Of a stretch of DNA of 64,000 nucleotides, positions 45,719-54,186 are shown in pieces (within the stretch, counting starts at the first letter, position 1; each line of letters opens with the position of its first letter). Position numbers and translations under genes: made by a program. Where the stretch lies: the NCBI GenBank assembly GCA_947476295.1, contig CANJQC010000012.1:1-64000 (forward strand), read 5' to 3'. Source of the stretch: Planctomycetaceae bacterium (lineage in GTDB: Bacteria > Planctomycetota > Planctomycetia > Planctomycetales > Planctomycetaceae). The notes under the pieces are model-generated. The model was not told the DNA's origin and ran no database searches. It worked only from the letters and a program-made list of their open reading frames with translations.

Positions 45719-47971
45719 CTATGGCGTTACGACTTCGTAGAGCTCCACAACTGAAAACGACGAGTTGTTGGGGACGAGTTGCTCATAGCCACTCCAGGAT
45801 GCAACTATCCTGCATTCGGTGTCCGAAAAATCCTGCCACGGTCTTACAAGCAGCGATCTTGAACGTTTCAAAACGTTCTGATTCACAAGCTCAGCGAATC
45901 GCGACGGTTGAACATAACCTGTAAATCCGTAGGACCCAGGCATGCGATAACGCAGAATCTCGCCCCAATTCACGACGATGTGAGTAATCCTGCGCATTCT
46001 GAGAGCGGCACGGATCTTCTCAGGCGGCAACATGCGTCGTTCGGTAACAGGGCGTTGATTGTCTCTAGGGAGTGTTGTCCATTCTTCGAACAGGCAGTCA
46101 TCGAAGACCGTGTTATAAACCAAAGGGAACGTCGCGTCGAAGACCTCGGCTTCTCCGACCATCAGAACTTTTGCGCTGGCCGGCAGAGACTCATTCAGCA
46201 ACCTGATATCGGAACGAATTGTCTGCTGTCGAGCGGCATCAAGATCCATCAGCCCAACGTGATAACCGACCAACGCAAGTCCGCAGAAGCGCACGTTGAA
46301 CATCGTGACAACGACGATTACCGTCAAAAGGAAGGACTTCCAGACCCTCGAAGTGGAAATGAGCCATGTAGCTCCAGCCGCGAGGCTCAGCAGCGGTATC
46401 AACGGAATCCAGAAGCGATCGATTCGATGCGTAAACGCCCACCAGGTCGCGAATCCCCAGACGATGAGGCACAGGATCACCGGCAGCGCCTTATTCCGGC
46501 GCCACAGGAGTACAGCCGGAACGGCCAGTGCGAAGAGCAGACCGCTGGTCCACTTGTTGTAAACGGCGGCACCAAGAATATGTTCCGGGATGCGACTGAG
46601 GTTATGTTCGGATGCTGCGTGGGCAGGTTTCCACCGCGCATCCATTTCGGGCGACCATTCGCTGCCGCCAAAAACACTGTATGCCAGCGGATAGACAGGA
46701 TTGCCGGTCTCGGCGAAGTTCTTCACCAGCCATGGCGCGGTCATCGCGGCAACTCCGAGACTGAACGCCGCTGCCGGAAGCAGCAACGGCCGCCAGCCAT
46801 TGGCAGCGCGCTGCCGCAGCTCAGCATCAGTCCTGGATGCGTTCCGTGACTTGATGAACTGGACGGCGATCACGGCAGCGGTCGGCAGGATCACGGAGAT
46901 GAGTCCGGTATATTTTGACGCCATTGAAGCGCCGGCCATCAGGCCGGTGATGATCGATAAACCGATCGTTCTCCCCGGAATCTGCCAAACGAGCAGCGCA
47001 CACATCGAGGCGGCGATCAGATAAAATGTCAGGGCACCTTCGGCGTAGGCAATCAGTGAAATTCGCAGCGTCCAGGGAGTCGTCATAAAGATCAGTGCGG
47101 CCAGCCACGCGCCGTCTTTGCTGATCCAGCGATGGGCGATACTGAAGACGCTCAACGTACTGAGGATCTGAAAGCTGGATAAGACAACCTGTCCGACCAG
47201 CGCGCCGTGCCACCAGTCTGCGGCAAAAATCATACCGGTGAGGCTGAGCATCTCCGTGAGAAACGGGAAACTGGTGTAGACGTTGTGCGGCAGAAAGACG
47301 ATCTGACCCTGCTGAAACCATTCCTTTGGGCCCTGCAGATGATATTCGCGGACATCAAAGTCAGTCGGTGGCGAGACGGCTCCGAGGAGCACGTAGACGC
47401 AGAACGGCAGAATGAAGAGGAGTGCAAGTATCGTGATGATGCGCGAGGACTGTTGTTCTCTGGGAAGAGTAGTGAGCTGAACCGGTGTTTCCCTTTTCGA
47501 CTTCCAGCGGATGAAGCAGGACACCGTGACGCTGGCAAGTGCCGGAACAATCATGGTCCGTCGGTTGAGTTGTCCGGCAAGGCCACCGCACAGGGTTACA
47601 GTGGAAAGGATTCCCAGCCCGATGCCAAGGCGAATGACAATCTGTTCCGTCCAAAACAAGCGGCATCGGTGGAGCAGAAGGACGTAGACTGCGTCGCCGT
47701 GAGCCGCAGCGAGAACGAGCATCACTGCGGCCCAGCCAAACAACGGCAGTCGCTGGGACAAGAACCTGATCCCGGACGGCGGCGTGGGGCGTGGAGGATC
47801 TGACGTTGCGCCGCCGATCCCGAGGACTTCGTCTGCCATCATGGACCAGAGTTCAGAGCGCAGCAGATTGGGATCTTCGATCAACCTTGTAAAGAAGAAC
47901 CACAAGAAGCCGCTGATCCACACGGCGGCGGTTATGGCCAATATGAGTGAGATGTCTGCCTTCCGCGGCAT
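45719..47971 (-). CDS. multi-spanning glycosyltransferase-like protein (GT39/ArnT type)
   Basis: 750 residues from the ATG at 47971 (a TTG at 48004 is also in frame). There are ten or more membrane helices. The loop after an early helix reads SPPTDFDVREYHLQGPKEW, which has the acidic Asp/Glu pattern of the first periplasmic loop of polyprenol-phosphate-dependent GT-C enzymes. MASKYTGLISVILP and TAPWLVKNFAETGNPVYPLA are also common in this group. The C-terminal ~180 residues are soluble. The enzyme would transfer a sugar from a lipid carrier on the outer face of the membrane; donor and acceptor are unknown. No cluster of sugar genes surrounds it. Confidence 0.78.
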   Translation of the reverse strand: MPRKADISLILAITAAVWISGFLWFFFTRLIEDPNLLRSELWSMMADEVLGIGGATSDPPRPTPPSGIRFLSQRLPLFGWAAVMLVLAAAHGDAVYVLLLHRCRLFWTEQIVIRLGIGLGILSTVTLCGGLAGQLNRRTMIVPALASVTVSCFIRWKSKRETPVQLTTLPREQQSSRIITILALLFILPFCVYVLLGAVSPPTDFDVREYHLQGPKEWFQQGQIVFLPHNVYTSFPFLTEMLSLTGMIFAADWWHGALVGQVVLSSFQILSTLSVFSIAHRWISKDGAWLAALIFMTTPWTLRISLIAYAEGALTFYLIAASMCALLVWQIPGRTIGLSIITGLMAGASMASKYTGLISVILPTAAVIAVQFIKSRNASRTDAELRQRAANGWRPLLLPAAAFSLGVAAMTAPWLVKNFAETGNPVYPLAYSVFGGSEWSPEMDARWKPAHAASEHNLSRIPEHILGAAVYNKWTSGLLFALAVPAVLLWRRNKALPVILCLIVWGFATWWAFTHRIDRFWIPLIPLLSLAAGATWLISTSRVWKSFLLTVIVVVTMFNVRFCGLALVGYHVGLMDLDAARQQTIRSDIRLLNESLPASAKVLMVGEAEVFDATFPLVYNTVFDDCLFEEWTTLPRDNQRPVTERRMLPPEKIRAALRMRRITHIVVNWGEILRYRMPGSYGFTGYVQPSRFAELVNQNVLKRSRSLLVRPWQDFSDTECRIVASWSGYEQLVPNNSSFSVVELYEVVTP

Positions 47972-48216
47972 TGTCGGGAGCTTGTTGGATGGGCTTTGAG
48001 TCAAAACTTGTCACCGCCGCTGACTGGTCCAAAGCTGCGATTCCTGTAGCTTGGACATTTATGTCCGAGAACTCGCCAAGAGAATCCCCTGGCGAAAGAC
48101 TTTTGAGCCACGAAACTCAATTCGACAGCGTTGCTCAGCCATGTGACGGAAAAAATTCATCCGACAAAACGGTAACACGGGCTACGCAGATTTTACTTCT
48201 CGGCATCAAAACGAAA

Positions 48217-48247
48217 GCGGCTTCCGGGAAAAATTCCCGGAAGCCGC
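48217..48247 (-). terminator. perfect 14-bp hairpin downstream of the cysteine-rich gene
   Basis: GCGGCTTCCGGGAA (48217-48230), a three-base spacer, then TTCCCGGAAGCCGC (48234-48247). On the minus strand the stem is followed by TTTCGTTTTG. It lies 70 bases past the stop of the gene at 48317-49525, in the right orientation for a factor-independent terminator. Confidence 0.75.
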
Positions 48248-48316
48248 GAAGTTCTGAGTTAGAGCAAGGAGGTTACAGAACAGTAAGCAGCTCTTTCCCA
48301 CCTCAAGTCGACGTGA

Positions 48317-49525
48317 CTATCGGACCATACCAAACAGGCCGGCCAGGCTGCTCTTCTTCGACTGATTGCTGTGCAATCGTGAAGGGAAGAATGCCTGAGG
48401 ATCAGCTGGTGGGGCTGGAGCTGGCACTGCTTCCGGAGCAGGAGTTGGCTGTGGCTGTACTGAAGCAGGAGCTGAAACCGGTGTTGCAGTGCAACCCGTG
48501 CTTCCGCAACCACTGTTACCACATCCAGTTTCGCAGCAACCCGTTTCGCAGCAACCACCACAGCATCCGTCAACCACTTCGTATCCACATGCTTTCAGAG
48601 CCTGTGTTGCTTCACGGCGGACCCATCGGTCGCAGTCAGCCAGTGAGCAGGTCAGGGCAGAAACCACGGATGGGCTGCAGCAGCATCGGTTACGGCGAAC
48701 CTGGTCACCAATTTCGTCAGCAGCTTCTCGGCGAACTCGTTCGTCCGTGTCATTCAGACCGTAGACGAATGCGTTCATGATTTCTGGATGGCAGCAGCAA
48801 TCGTATCTGCGGCCCAGTGTGTCCAAGGCTGACTTGCGATCTTTCGCATAGCAAGCAGTCATAGACTTGTAGATCAACTTGGCAATCTCACAGCAGTCAT
48901 CGTTGCAGCAGTCGCAGCTTTCGCCGCAGCAAGCGTCGTCGCCACAGCCGTCATGGCATGCAGTTGGAGCACAGCAGCCGGGGTCTGCATTGCAGCCGTT
49001 GCCGCAACCAGTACCACATGCAGCTGGAGCACAGCAGCTCGGGTCTGCATTGCAGCCGTTGCCGCAACCAGTACCACATGCAGCTGGAGCACAGCAGCTT
49101 GGGTCTGCATTGCAGCCGTTGCCGCAACCAGTACCACATGCAGCCGGAGCACAGCAAGCTGGGCCTGCAGTGCAGGCGTTGCCGTTGCCATTACCACAAC
49201 CGTTGCCATTACCACAACCGTTGCCATTACCACAACCGTTGCCATTACCACAACCGTTGCCATTACCACAACCAGCTGGAGCACAGCATGACTCTGGTGC
49301 GCAGCAGTTGTCGCAGCACGGCGGTTTAATGTCCGAACATTTACGCTGATACGTGTACACGTTAGTGCAGCACGGACGAGCAATCGTAGGTTTACAGCAC
49401 GCTGGCTGACAATCTTCAGCACAGCCGCAGCTCTTGCAACCACCAGAACCGAAAAGCCCGGCGTGAGTCGAGGCCATCATTCCAGCCAGTGCGAATGCTG
49501 CACTAAACATCCTGATCCATTTCAT
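48317..49525 (-). CDS. exported cysteine-rich protein with tandem repeats and HEAT-like domain
   Basis: 402 residues from the ATG at 49525 (MKWIRMFSAAFALAGMMAST), behind an AGAAGGAGA ribosome site. After the signal peptide the chain is extremely rich in Cys, Gly and Asn. Residues ~85-120 are a five-fold GNGCGN-type array and ~120-190 are three 20-residue units containing CGTGCGNGCNADPSCCAPAA. A helical HEAT-like part follows at ~220-330 (SALDTLGRRYDCCCHPEIMN, DERVRREAADEIGDQVRR, DRWVRREATQALKACGY). The tail is Cys then Pro/Ala-rich. With dozens of cysteines it is a candidate cell-wall or surface protein cross-linked by disulfides, as proposed for planctomycete walls. No enzyme motif was seen. 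Confidence 0.85.
   Translation of the reverse strand: MKWIRMFSAAFALAGMMASTHAGLFGSGGCKSCGCAEDCQPACCKPTIARPCCTNVYTYQRKCSDIKPPCCDNCCAPESCCAPAGCGNGNGCGNGNGCGNGNGCGNGNGCGNGNGNACTAGPACCAPAACGTGCGNGCNADPSCCAPAACGTGCGNGCNADPSCCAPAACGTGCGNGCNADPGCCAPTACHDGCGDDACCGESCDCCNDDCCEIAKLIYKSMTACYAKDRKSALDTLGRRYDCCCHPEIMNAFVYGLNDTDERVRREAADEIGDQVRRNRCCCSPSVVSALTCSLADCDRWVRREATQALKACGYEVVDGCCGGCCETGCCETGCGNSGCGSTGCTATPVSAPASVQPQPTPAPEAVPAPAPPADPQAFFPSRLHSNQSKKSSLAGLFGMVR
48961..49140 (-). repeat. three 60-bp tandem repeats in the cysteine-rich gene
   Basis: Three units of exactly 60 bases (48961-49020, 49021-49080, 49081-49140), differing at about two or three positions each, and a partial fourth unit after 49141. 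They encode 20-residue CGTGCGNGCNADP-type units. They are coding repeats without spacers, so not CRISPR. Confidence 0.92.
49186..49276 (-). repeat. 18-bp tandem repeats in the cysteine-rich gene
   Basis: About five copies of an 18-base unit, CCGTTGCCATTACCACAA on the plus strand, nearly perfect, encoding the six-residue unit GNGCGN on the minus strand. The near identity suggests recent expansion. Confidence 0.9.
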
Positions 49526-50192
49526 CTTCGCATGTCTCCTTCTCAAGGAAATCGTTCCGTCAACCACCCTGATTGCCAGATGTCCGTCCATTTACCTTCG
49601 GCAAACCGTTACCGAATCCCTCGACCTGCGGCGGGATCGAATTCTCACCTCTTAGCACGTCGCTGCTACTCAGAGTTCCGGACATTTGGGCAGGCGTTAC
49701 AGTCGCTGATTTCGCTCATGTATCGTTTGGTCGCCATGATCTCCGTGATCCTGGCAGACCTCTGCAGTCCGAGGGCTGAATGTGCTATCGTCGAAGGAAA
49801 ATCCAGGTCTTGAGTTTCCAGAGATGATTGCCAGCCAAATAGTTACGGCGTTTTTCGCGTCTAGCGTATCGATCGTAGCGGCTGGGAAATCTGCATTGAA
49901 AGAAATCGCCGGAAAACTCAGCCAGCATTCCCAGGTCACTTCACTTTGGCGAATCCTCGCAGAAGTTTTCCAGTGTCGCCGGTTCTCTGGTCTTTGAGGG
50001 CGCACGTCCGGAATCGTTCATCTGAGCCTTGGGAAACGGCACTTCCCGGTTGCCAAATGAGCAGCGGTGGTTCTGACTGGACCGCAACAGGTCATATGGG
50101 ACTCATTGGAATTATGACTCGTCGCCGGCCGGAAAACATGATTCGGCCAGGATGGTGGACTTTCATGTCAGTCGAATCGCCACGATGCTCAG
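49526..50192. other. intergenic region upstream of the cysteine-rich gene
   Basis: About 670 bases without a gene I can support. Short open frames on both strands (for example 49782-49997 plus, 49697-50005 minus) show no family pattern and no good ribosome site. The part next to 49525 should carry the promoter of the cysteine-rich gene. A small GGGAA...TTCCC stem lies near 50030. Confidence 0.45.
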
Positions 50193-51332
50193 TCAACCGT
50201 GATCATGGTCATGATCGTGCGTCCCGTCGCAGACATGCTCAGCATCCCATGAACCAAACGGGTCTTCCAGATTTTCCCACGACGATGGGCCGGACTGCAT
50301 TTCGCTGTCCGTCAGCAGGCATGCGTTCAGAGCTTCGCGTACCACCGCGGCCTCCAAATCCTGAACAATGATCATCAACTCCTGACGCCGGTCCCCCCAG
50401 ACTTCGTCCCAGACAGAATTCACTTCAGCGAGCAGTTCCGGATCGTCGGTCGGCCATTCTGCACGGGGAGTCTCCGCCCACCAGGCTCCGCCGGGTTCCG
50501 CCGCCAGAACCTGCCCGACATGTGACCAGAATCCGGAAATCGCATTTCTGGTCGCCAGCCAGAAGTAGCCCTTCGAACGCAGAATGTTTGGAGCGTGATC
50601 GCCGTCCATCCAGAAGTCCCAGAACCGCTGCGGATGAAATGGCCGACGTGCTCGATACACAAAACTGGAAACCCCGTACACATCGGATTCGCCAAAGTCA
50701 TTGCCAGCCATCGCATTCTGCCACGAATCAGCTCCCGCCGCCCATTCCAACTGGTAACGTCCCGTATTGACGACTTCTTCAATCGGTACCTGACCATGCT
50801 CCGTGGCCAAAACGCGAGCATCCGGATTGAGCTTACTCAGCACTGCCAGAAGTTGCCGACTTTCCTCTTCTGAAACAAGATCCGTTTTATTGAGCAGGAT
50901 GACATTGGCAAATTCGATCTGCTCGATCAACACTCGCGCTACGTCGCGGTTGTCTTCGTCGTCGATTCCGATCCCCCGATCCCGAAGTTCTTCCACGCTT
51001 TGAAAGTCGTCGAGAAACCACTTCGCGTCCACGACGGTGACCATCGTGTCGATGCTTGCGACGTCGCACAACGCTACGTTGTGTTCATCTGCAAAAGAGA
51101 ATGCCTCCGCTATGGACATCGGTTCCGAAATGCCTGTCGATTCAATCAACAAATAGTCGAACGGCCCTGCCCCGGCAATCTTTGTAACTTCCTTCAGCAG
51201 GTCCTCACCTATTGTGTCATTCGCAATTACGGCGACTTTCAGCCCTTGCAGGTTTTTCAGCACATGCTGAAGAACGGCCGTTTTTCCAGCACCCGCAAAT
51301 CCAGAGAAGATCGTGACAGGAAGAGTTTTCAT
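50193..51332 (-). CDS. COG0523-family P-loop GTPase lacking the CxCC region
   Basis: 379 residues. The family (CobW/YeiR/ZNG1) consists of GTP-driven metal chaperones, mostly for zinc. Walker A FSGFAGAGKTAVLQHVL is at 8-24, then LKVAVIANDTIGEDLLKEVT. In normal members about 40-45 residues stand between VAVIxND and EDLLxEV, including the switch I part and the CICC metal motif; here they are reduced to three residues, in frame. Downstream motifs are intact: FDYLLIESTGISEP, VTVVDAKWFL, NVILLNKTDLVS and the C-terminal domain ending in a His/Asp tail (DGTHDHDHDHG). The protein may no longer handle metal through the CxCC site, although the His tail remains. Absence of stops suggests it is still translated. 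Confidence 0.85.
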   Translation of the reverse strand: MKTLPVTIFSGFAGAGKTAVLQHVLKNLQGLKVAVIANDTIGEDLLKEVTKIAGAGPFDYLLIESTGISEPMSIAEAFSFADEHNVALCDVASIDTMVTVVDAKWFLDDFQSVEELRDRGIGIDDEDNRDVARVLIEQIEFANVILLNKTDLVSEEESRQLLAVLSKLNPDARVLATEHGQVPIEEVVNTGRYQLEWAAGADSWQNAMAGNDFGESDVYGVSSFVYRARRPFHPQRFWDFWMDGDHAPNILRSKGYFWLATRNAISGFWSHVGQVLAAEPGGAWWAETPRAEWPTDDPELLAEVNSVWDEVWGDRRQELMIIVQDLEAAVVREALNACLLTDSEMQSGPSSWENLEDPFGSWDAEHVCDGTHDHDHDHG

Positions 51333-51666
51333 GGTGACCCAACTACAAAATACGGAAACGGATTTCTTCGCAAAACGACGCAGAGTCTACCAGCGGGCAA
51401 TCCAGTGCGGCACAATTGGCTGCGGCAATCGGCTATGAAGTCTCACGACTGCGAAGGCGAAAAAAACGTCAGACGGATCCGCCTGATAGATCTGATCCGT
51501 CCGATCTGGCCCGCAGTATGCAATACTGAACAAATGCTCTGCTCCTCTTGAGGCGTTTTCAGGAACCGGCCTAGACTCCGGGGGTTCCAGTCTTAACAGA
51601 ACAGTACCCGGCGATCACCTCATTCAGTGCTGGCTACCGGCGTTCGATCACTTTGCGCAGATTTGA
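51333..51666. other. intergenic region with a short inverted repeat
   Basis: 334 bases between the divergent COG0523 gene and the SGNH gene. No gene was seen. GACGGATC (51472-51479) and GATCCGTC (51494-51501) form an 8-base inverted repeat with a 14-base spacer, which could be an operator or a weak hairpin. A zinc-responsive control of the COG0523 gene would be expected in other bacteria, but no Zur-type box was recognised. Confidence 0.4.
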
Positions 51667-52827
51667 ATGGCGTCTCGTCCAATGATAACCATGCGAAACG
51701 CAGCAACAGCCATCGTGCTGTTAGTAGTCGCATTGGTTGGCTTTGAATTCTGGCTGAAAGGAAAATCGCTGCTGGCGATGCAAGGCGTCGCTGGACAGGC
51801 CCCCCTCGCCGATCAGACACTTCTTGTTCCTTCCGCTGTCTGCCATCACGAACTTCAACGGATGCTGAAGACGAATCATCAGGCCAGTGCGCGCAGTGGC
51901 AGCCATGCCTTCCGAGTCAACTCATTCGGCTGCCGCGGCGGCGAACCAGAAATTCCCGCGCCTGATGGAACAATTCGCATTCTGGTCCTTGGCGACGACA
52001 GTATCTGTGGCACAGCGGTCAGCGAAAATGAAACCGTTTCGGCTCATCTTCAACAATTTCTCGCGAAGCAGACGCAGGCCAGACTGGAATTGATCAATTG
52101 CGGTATTCCCGGATTCTGTCCTCTGTTATCGTGGCTAAAGTTCGAGCAGGATCTCGCGAGGCTCAAGCCAAAGATCGTCATTTTGCATGTCGATATGACA
52201 GATATCGCGGACGACCTGTGTTATCGCAGTCTGCTTTTGAGCGAAAACAACCATTCAGTTTGTTCACATCCTTCGTTGCGGCTTAAACCGAAACCGGAAA
52301 ATGCCGTTTCCCATTTCGTCAGGCAATCCGCCACGGCTAGTTGGCTGTTCGCAAAGGCACGTGAACAGGGACCGGAGATGTTATCAATTTCTCCAGTATC
52401 GTCGAACGCGAGTTTATTCGACTGGATCACTGATGATCCGCCGGACATCCGTCTGCAGGTACGTCACGCCCTAGAGCCGATTACTCGACTGAAAGAATCG
52501 GTCGAAGCGTCTGGCGGTCGTTTGCTGGTCACGACGGCACCGGTGCTGTGGCAGGTCGTCGCCGCAGACAACGCGCCGCAATTAAGTCGCCGTTGCGGGA
52601 TTCGTGGCACGACGCCGTATCGCCACCGGTTTCCGTTCGAAATCCTGCAGGCGTTCTGCAACCACGCTCAGGTTCGATTCTGTGATACATCACCGACCTT
52701 TGAAAACGGTCCGGATGGCCAGAAACTGTTCTCAACGGAAGCTCCCATACTGTCACGAATCGGAATGGCTCTTTACGCCCGCGAAATTGCCCGTTACATC
52801 ATCACAAACCCTCCGTCTGACTGGTGA
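51667..52827 (+). CDS. SGNH/GDSL-type hydrolase-like protein, membrane-anchored
   Basis: 386 residues. An N-terminal helix ([19 protein letters not shown]) anchors or exports the protein. [20 protein letters not shown] is the GDS-type nucleophile block of SGNH hydrolases, followed by the block-III-like [20 protein letters not shown] and [14 protein letters not shown], where the usual asparagine of GxND is replaced. The end ([16 protein letters not shown]) corresponds to the region of the catalytic Asp-x-x-His, but DxxH itself is not obvious ([12 protein letters not shown]). Activity is therefore uncertain. Its stop overlaps the possible GTG start of the dehydrogenase gene. Confidence 0.68.
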   Translation: MASRPMITMRNAATAIVLLVVALVGFEFWLKGKSLLAMQGVAGQAPLADQTLLVPSAVCHHELQRMLKTNHQASARSGSHAFRVNSFGCRGGEPEIPAPDGTIRILVLGDDSICGTAVSENETVSAHLQQFLAKQTQARLELINCGIPGFCPLLSWLKFEQDLARLKPKIVILHVDMTDIADDLCYRSLLLSENNHSVCSHPSLRLKPKPENAVSHFVRQSATASWLFAKAREQGPEMLSISPVSSNASLFDWITDDPPDIRLQVRHALEPITRLKESVEASGGRLLVTTAPVLWQVVAADNAPQLSRRCGIRGTTPYRHRFPFEILQAFCNHAQVRFCDTSPTFENGPDGQKLFSTEAPILSRIGMALYAREIARYIITNPPSDW

Positions 52828-52934
52828 GTCGCACGGCGGAAAATGCCAACTTCAATTGGAATGAACCCGCTGAAAGCGTATATCTCGTTCATTTGATCCT
52901 TTCCACGCCATTCAGCACACTAGGCCCAAAGAAT

Positions 52935-54167
52935 ATGAAGAGTGCTTTTGAAGCCGCCGAGCAGTACTTTGAAGAAGCGGCATCGGTGCTGGATCTGTCG
53001 TCCAGTATGAGGACACTGTTGATGACTCCGGAGCGGGAAATCAAAGTCCAGGTTCCCATCAAACGCGACAACGGTGAAATTGCCACGTTCGTCGGCTATC
53101 GCATGCAGCACAACAGCGCGCGAGGCCCCATGAAAGGTGGCTTACGCTATCATCATGAAGTCAACGCCGATGAAGTGCTGGCACTGGCTTCGCTGATGAC
53201 ATGGAAAACGGCTGTCGTCGATATTCCCTACGGCGGTGCCAAAGGCGGGATCAGCGTCAACATTAAGGAAATGTCGATCGACGAATTGGAACGACTCACT
53301 CGCCGCTTTGTCGATGAACTGCACGATCTGTTCGGTCCCGATAAAGATATCCCCGCGCCAGACATGGGCACCAATGCACAGACGATGGCGTGGATCATGA
53401 ATCAGTACGAGAAATTTCACGGCTTCAGTCCGGCGTGCGTCACAGGAAAACCGGTCGAACTTTACGGAGCCGAAGGACGTGAAGAAGCCACCGGCCGCGG
53501 CGTCGGCACACTGACGCTGGCCACACTCCGCAAAACCAAACGCTCGATCGAATCCGCTTCGATTGCAATCCAGGGATTTGGGAACGTCGGAACTTACACG
53601 GCAGCTTATCTCGAAAAAGCAGGCGGCAAGGTTGTCGCCATTTCCGATGTGAGCGGTGGTTTGCTCAATCGAGATGGGCTTAACATATCCGCCGCCATCG
53701 ACTGGGTCAAAGATAAAGGCAGCCTGGCGGAATTTCCGGGGGGAGAGCGAATTTCAAATGAGGAACTTCTTGTGCTGGATGTCGATGTCCTCATTCCCGC
53801 CGCTTTAGGAGGTGTCCTGACAGAAGACAACGCAAAGGAAGTGCGAGCGAAAATGATTATAGAAGCGGCGAACGGACCGACGACGCCTGAGGCCGACGCA
53901 ATTTTTCGCAAACGGGAAATCCTCGTGCTTCCCGATATCCTTGCGAATGCTGGCGGTGTCACTGTGAGTTACTTTGAATGGGTTCAGAACCAGCAGTATT
54001 TTCGCTGGGATCTGGGGCGTGTGCGTGAGGAACTGGAAAAGACTCTCACGCGCGGCTTTGATCGCGTCTGGGCAACGGCAGAAGAGAAAAAAGTCCCGCT
54101 GCGTACAGCCGCCTATCTGCTGGCGATCGGTCGCGTCGGTCGCGCCGAGATCCTTGGCGGTATTTGA
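52935..54167 (+). CDS. gdhA: glutamate dehydrogenase (Glu/Leu/Phe/Val dehydrogenase family)
   Basis: 410 residues from the ATG at 52935; the frame goes back to a GTG at 52824, but the added 37 residues do not look like the family. The enzyme interconverts glutamate and 2-oxoglutarate with ammonia. Motifs: [20 protein letters not shown], the catalytic-lysine region [36 protein letters not shown], and the Rossmann glycines [15 protein letters not shown]. The C-terminal [12 protein letters not shown] and [17 protein letters not shown] are also standard. Leucine dehydrogenase is less likely given the length. It is followed by proA after 19 bases, so glutamate and proline metabolism are linked here. 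Confidence 0.9.
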   Translation: MKSAFEAAEQYFEEAASVLDLSSSMRTLLMTPEREIKVQVPIKRDNGEIATFVGYRMQHNSARGPMKGGLRYHHEVNADEVLALASLMTWKTAVVDIPYGGAKGGISVNIKEMSIDELERLTRRFVDELHDLFGPDKDIPAPDMGTNAQTMAWIMNQYEKFHGFSPACVTGKPVELYGAEGREEATGRGVGTLTLATLRKTKRSIESASIAIQGFGNVGTYTAAYLEKAGGKVVAISDVSGGLLNRDGLNISAAIDWVKDKGSLAEFPGGERISNEELLVLDVDVLIPAALGGVLTEDNAKEVRAKMIIEAANGPTTPEADAIFRKREILVLPDILANAGGVTVSYFEWVQNQQYFRWDLGRVREELEKTLTRGFDRVWATAEEKKVPLRTAAYLLAIGRVGRAEILGGI

Positions 54168-54186
54168 AGAGGACCGCAGAGCCCCG

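Noticed and set aside
48961-49140. Possible CRISPR array (60-base periodic repeats)
   Set aside because: The copies are contiguous with no unique spacers and lie in a coding frame.
48953-49329. Three plus-strand open frames antisense to the cysteine-rich gene
   Set aside because: They are repetitive shadows of the 60-base and 18-base repeats in other frames, without start signals.
49782-49997. 71-codon plus frame in the 49.5-50.2 kb gap
   Set aside because: No ribosome site or family pattern; a hydrophobic stretch alone is not enough.
53974-54186. Upstream extension of proA inside gdhA
   Set aside because: It overlaps gdhA in another frame; ProA homology begins at 54187.
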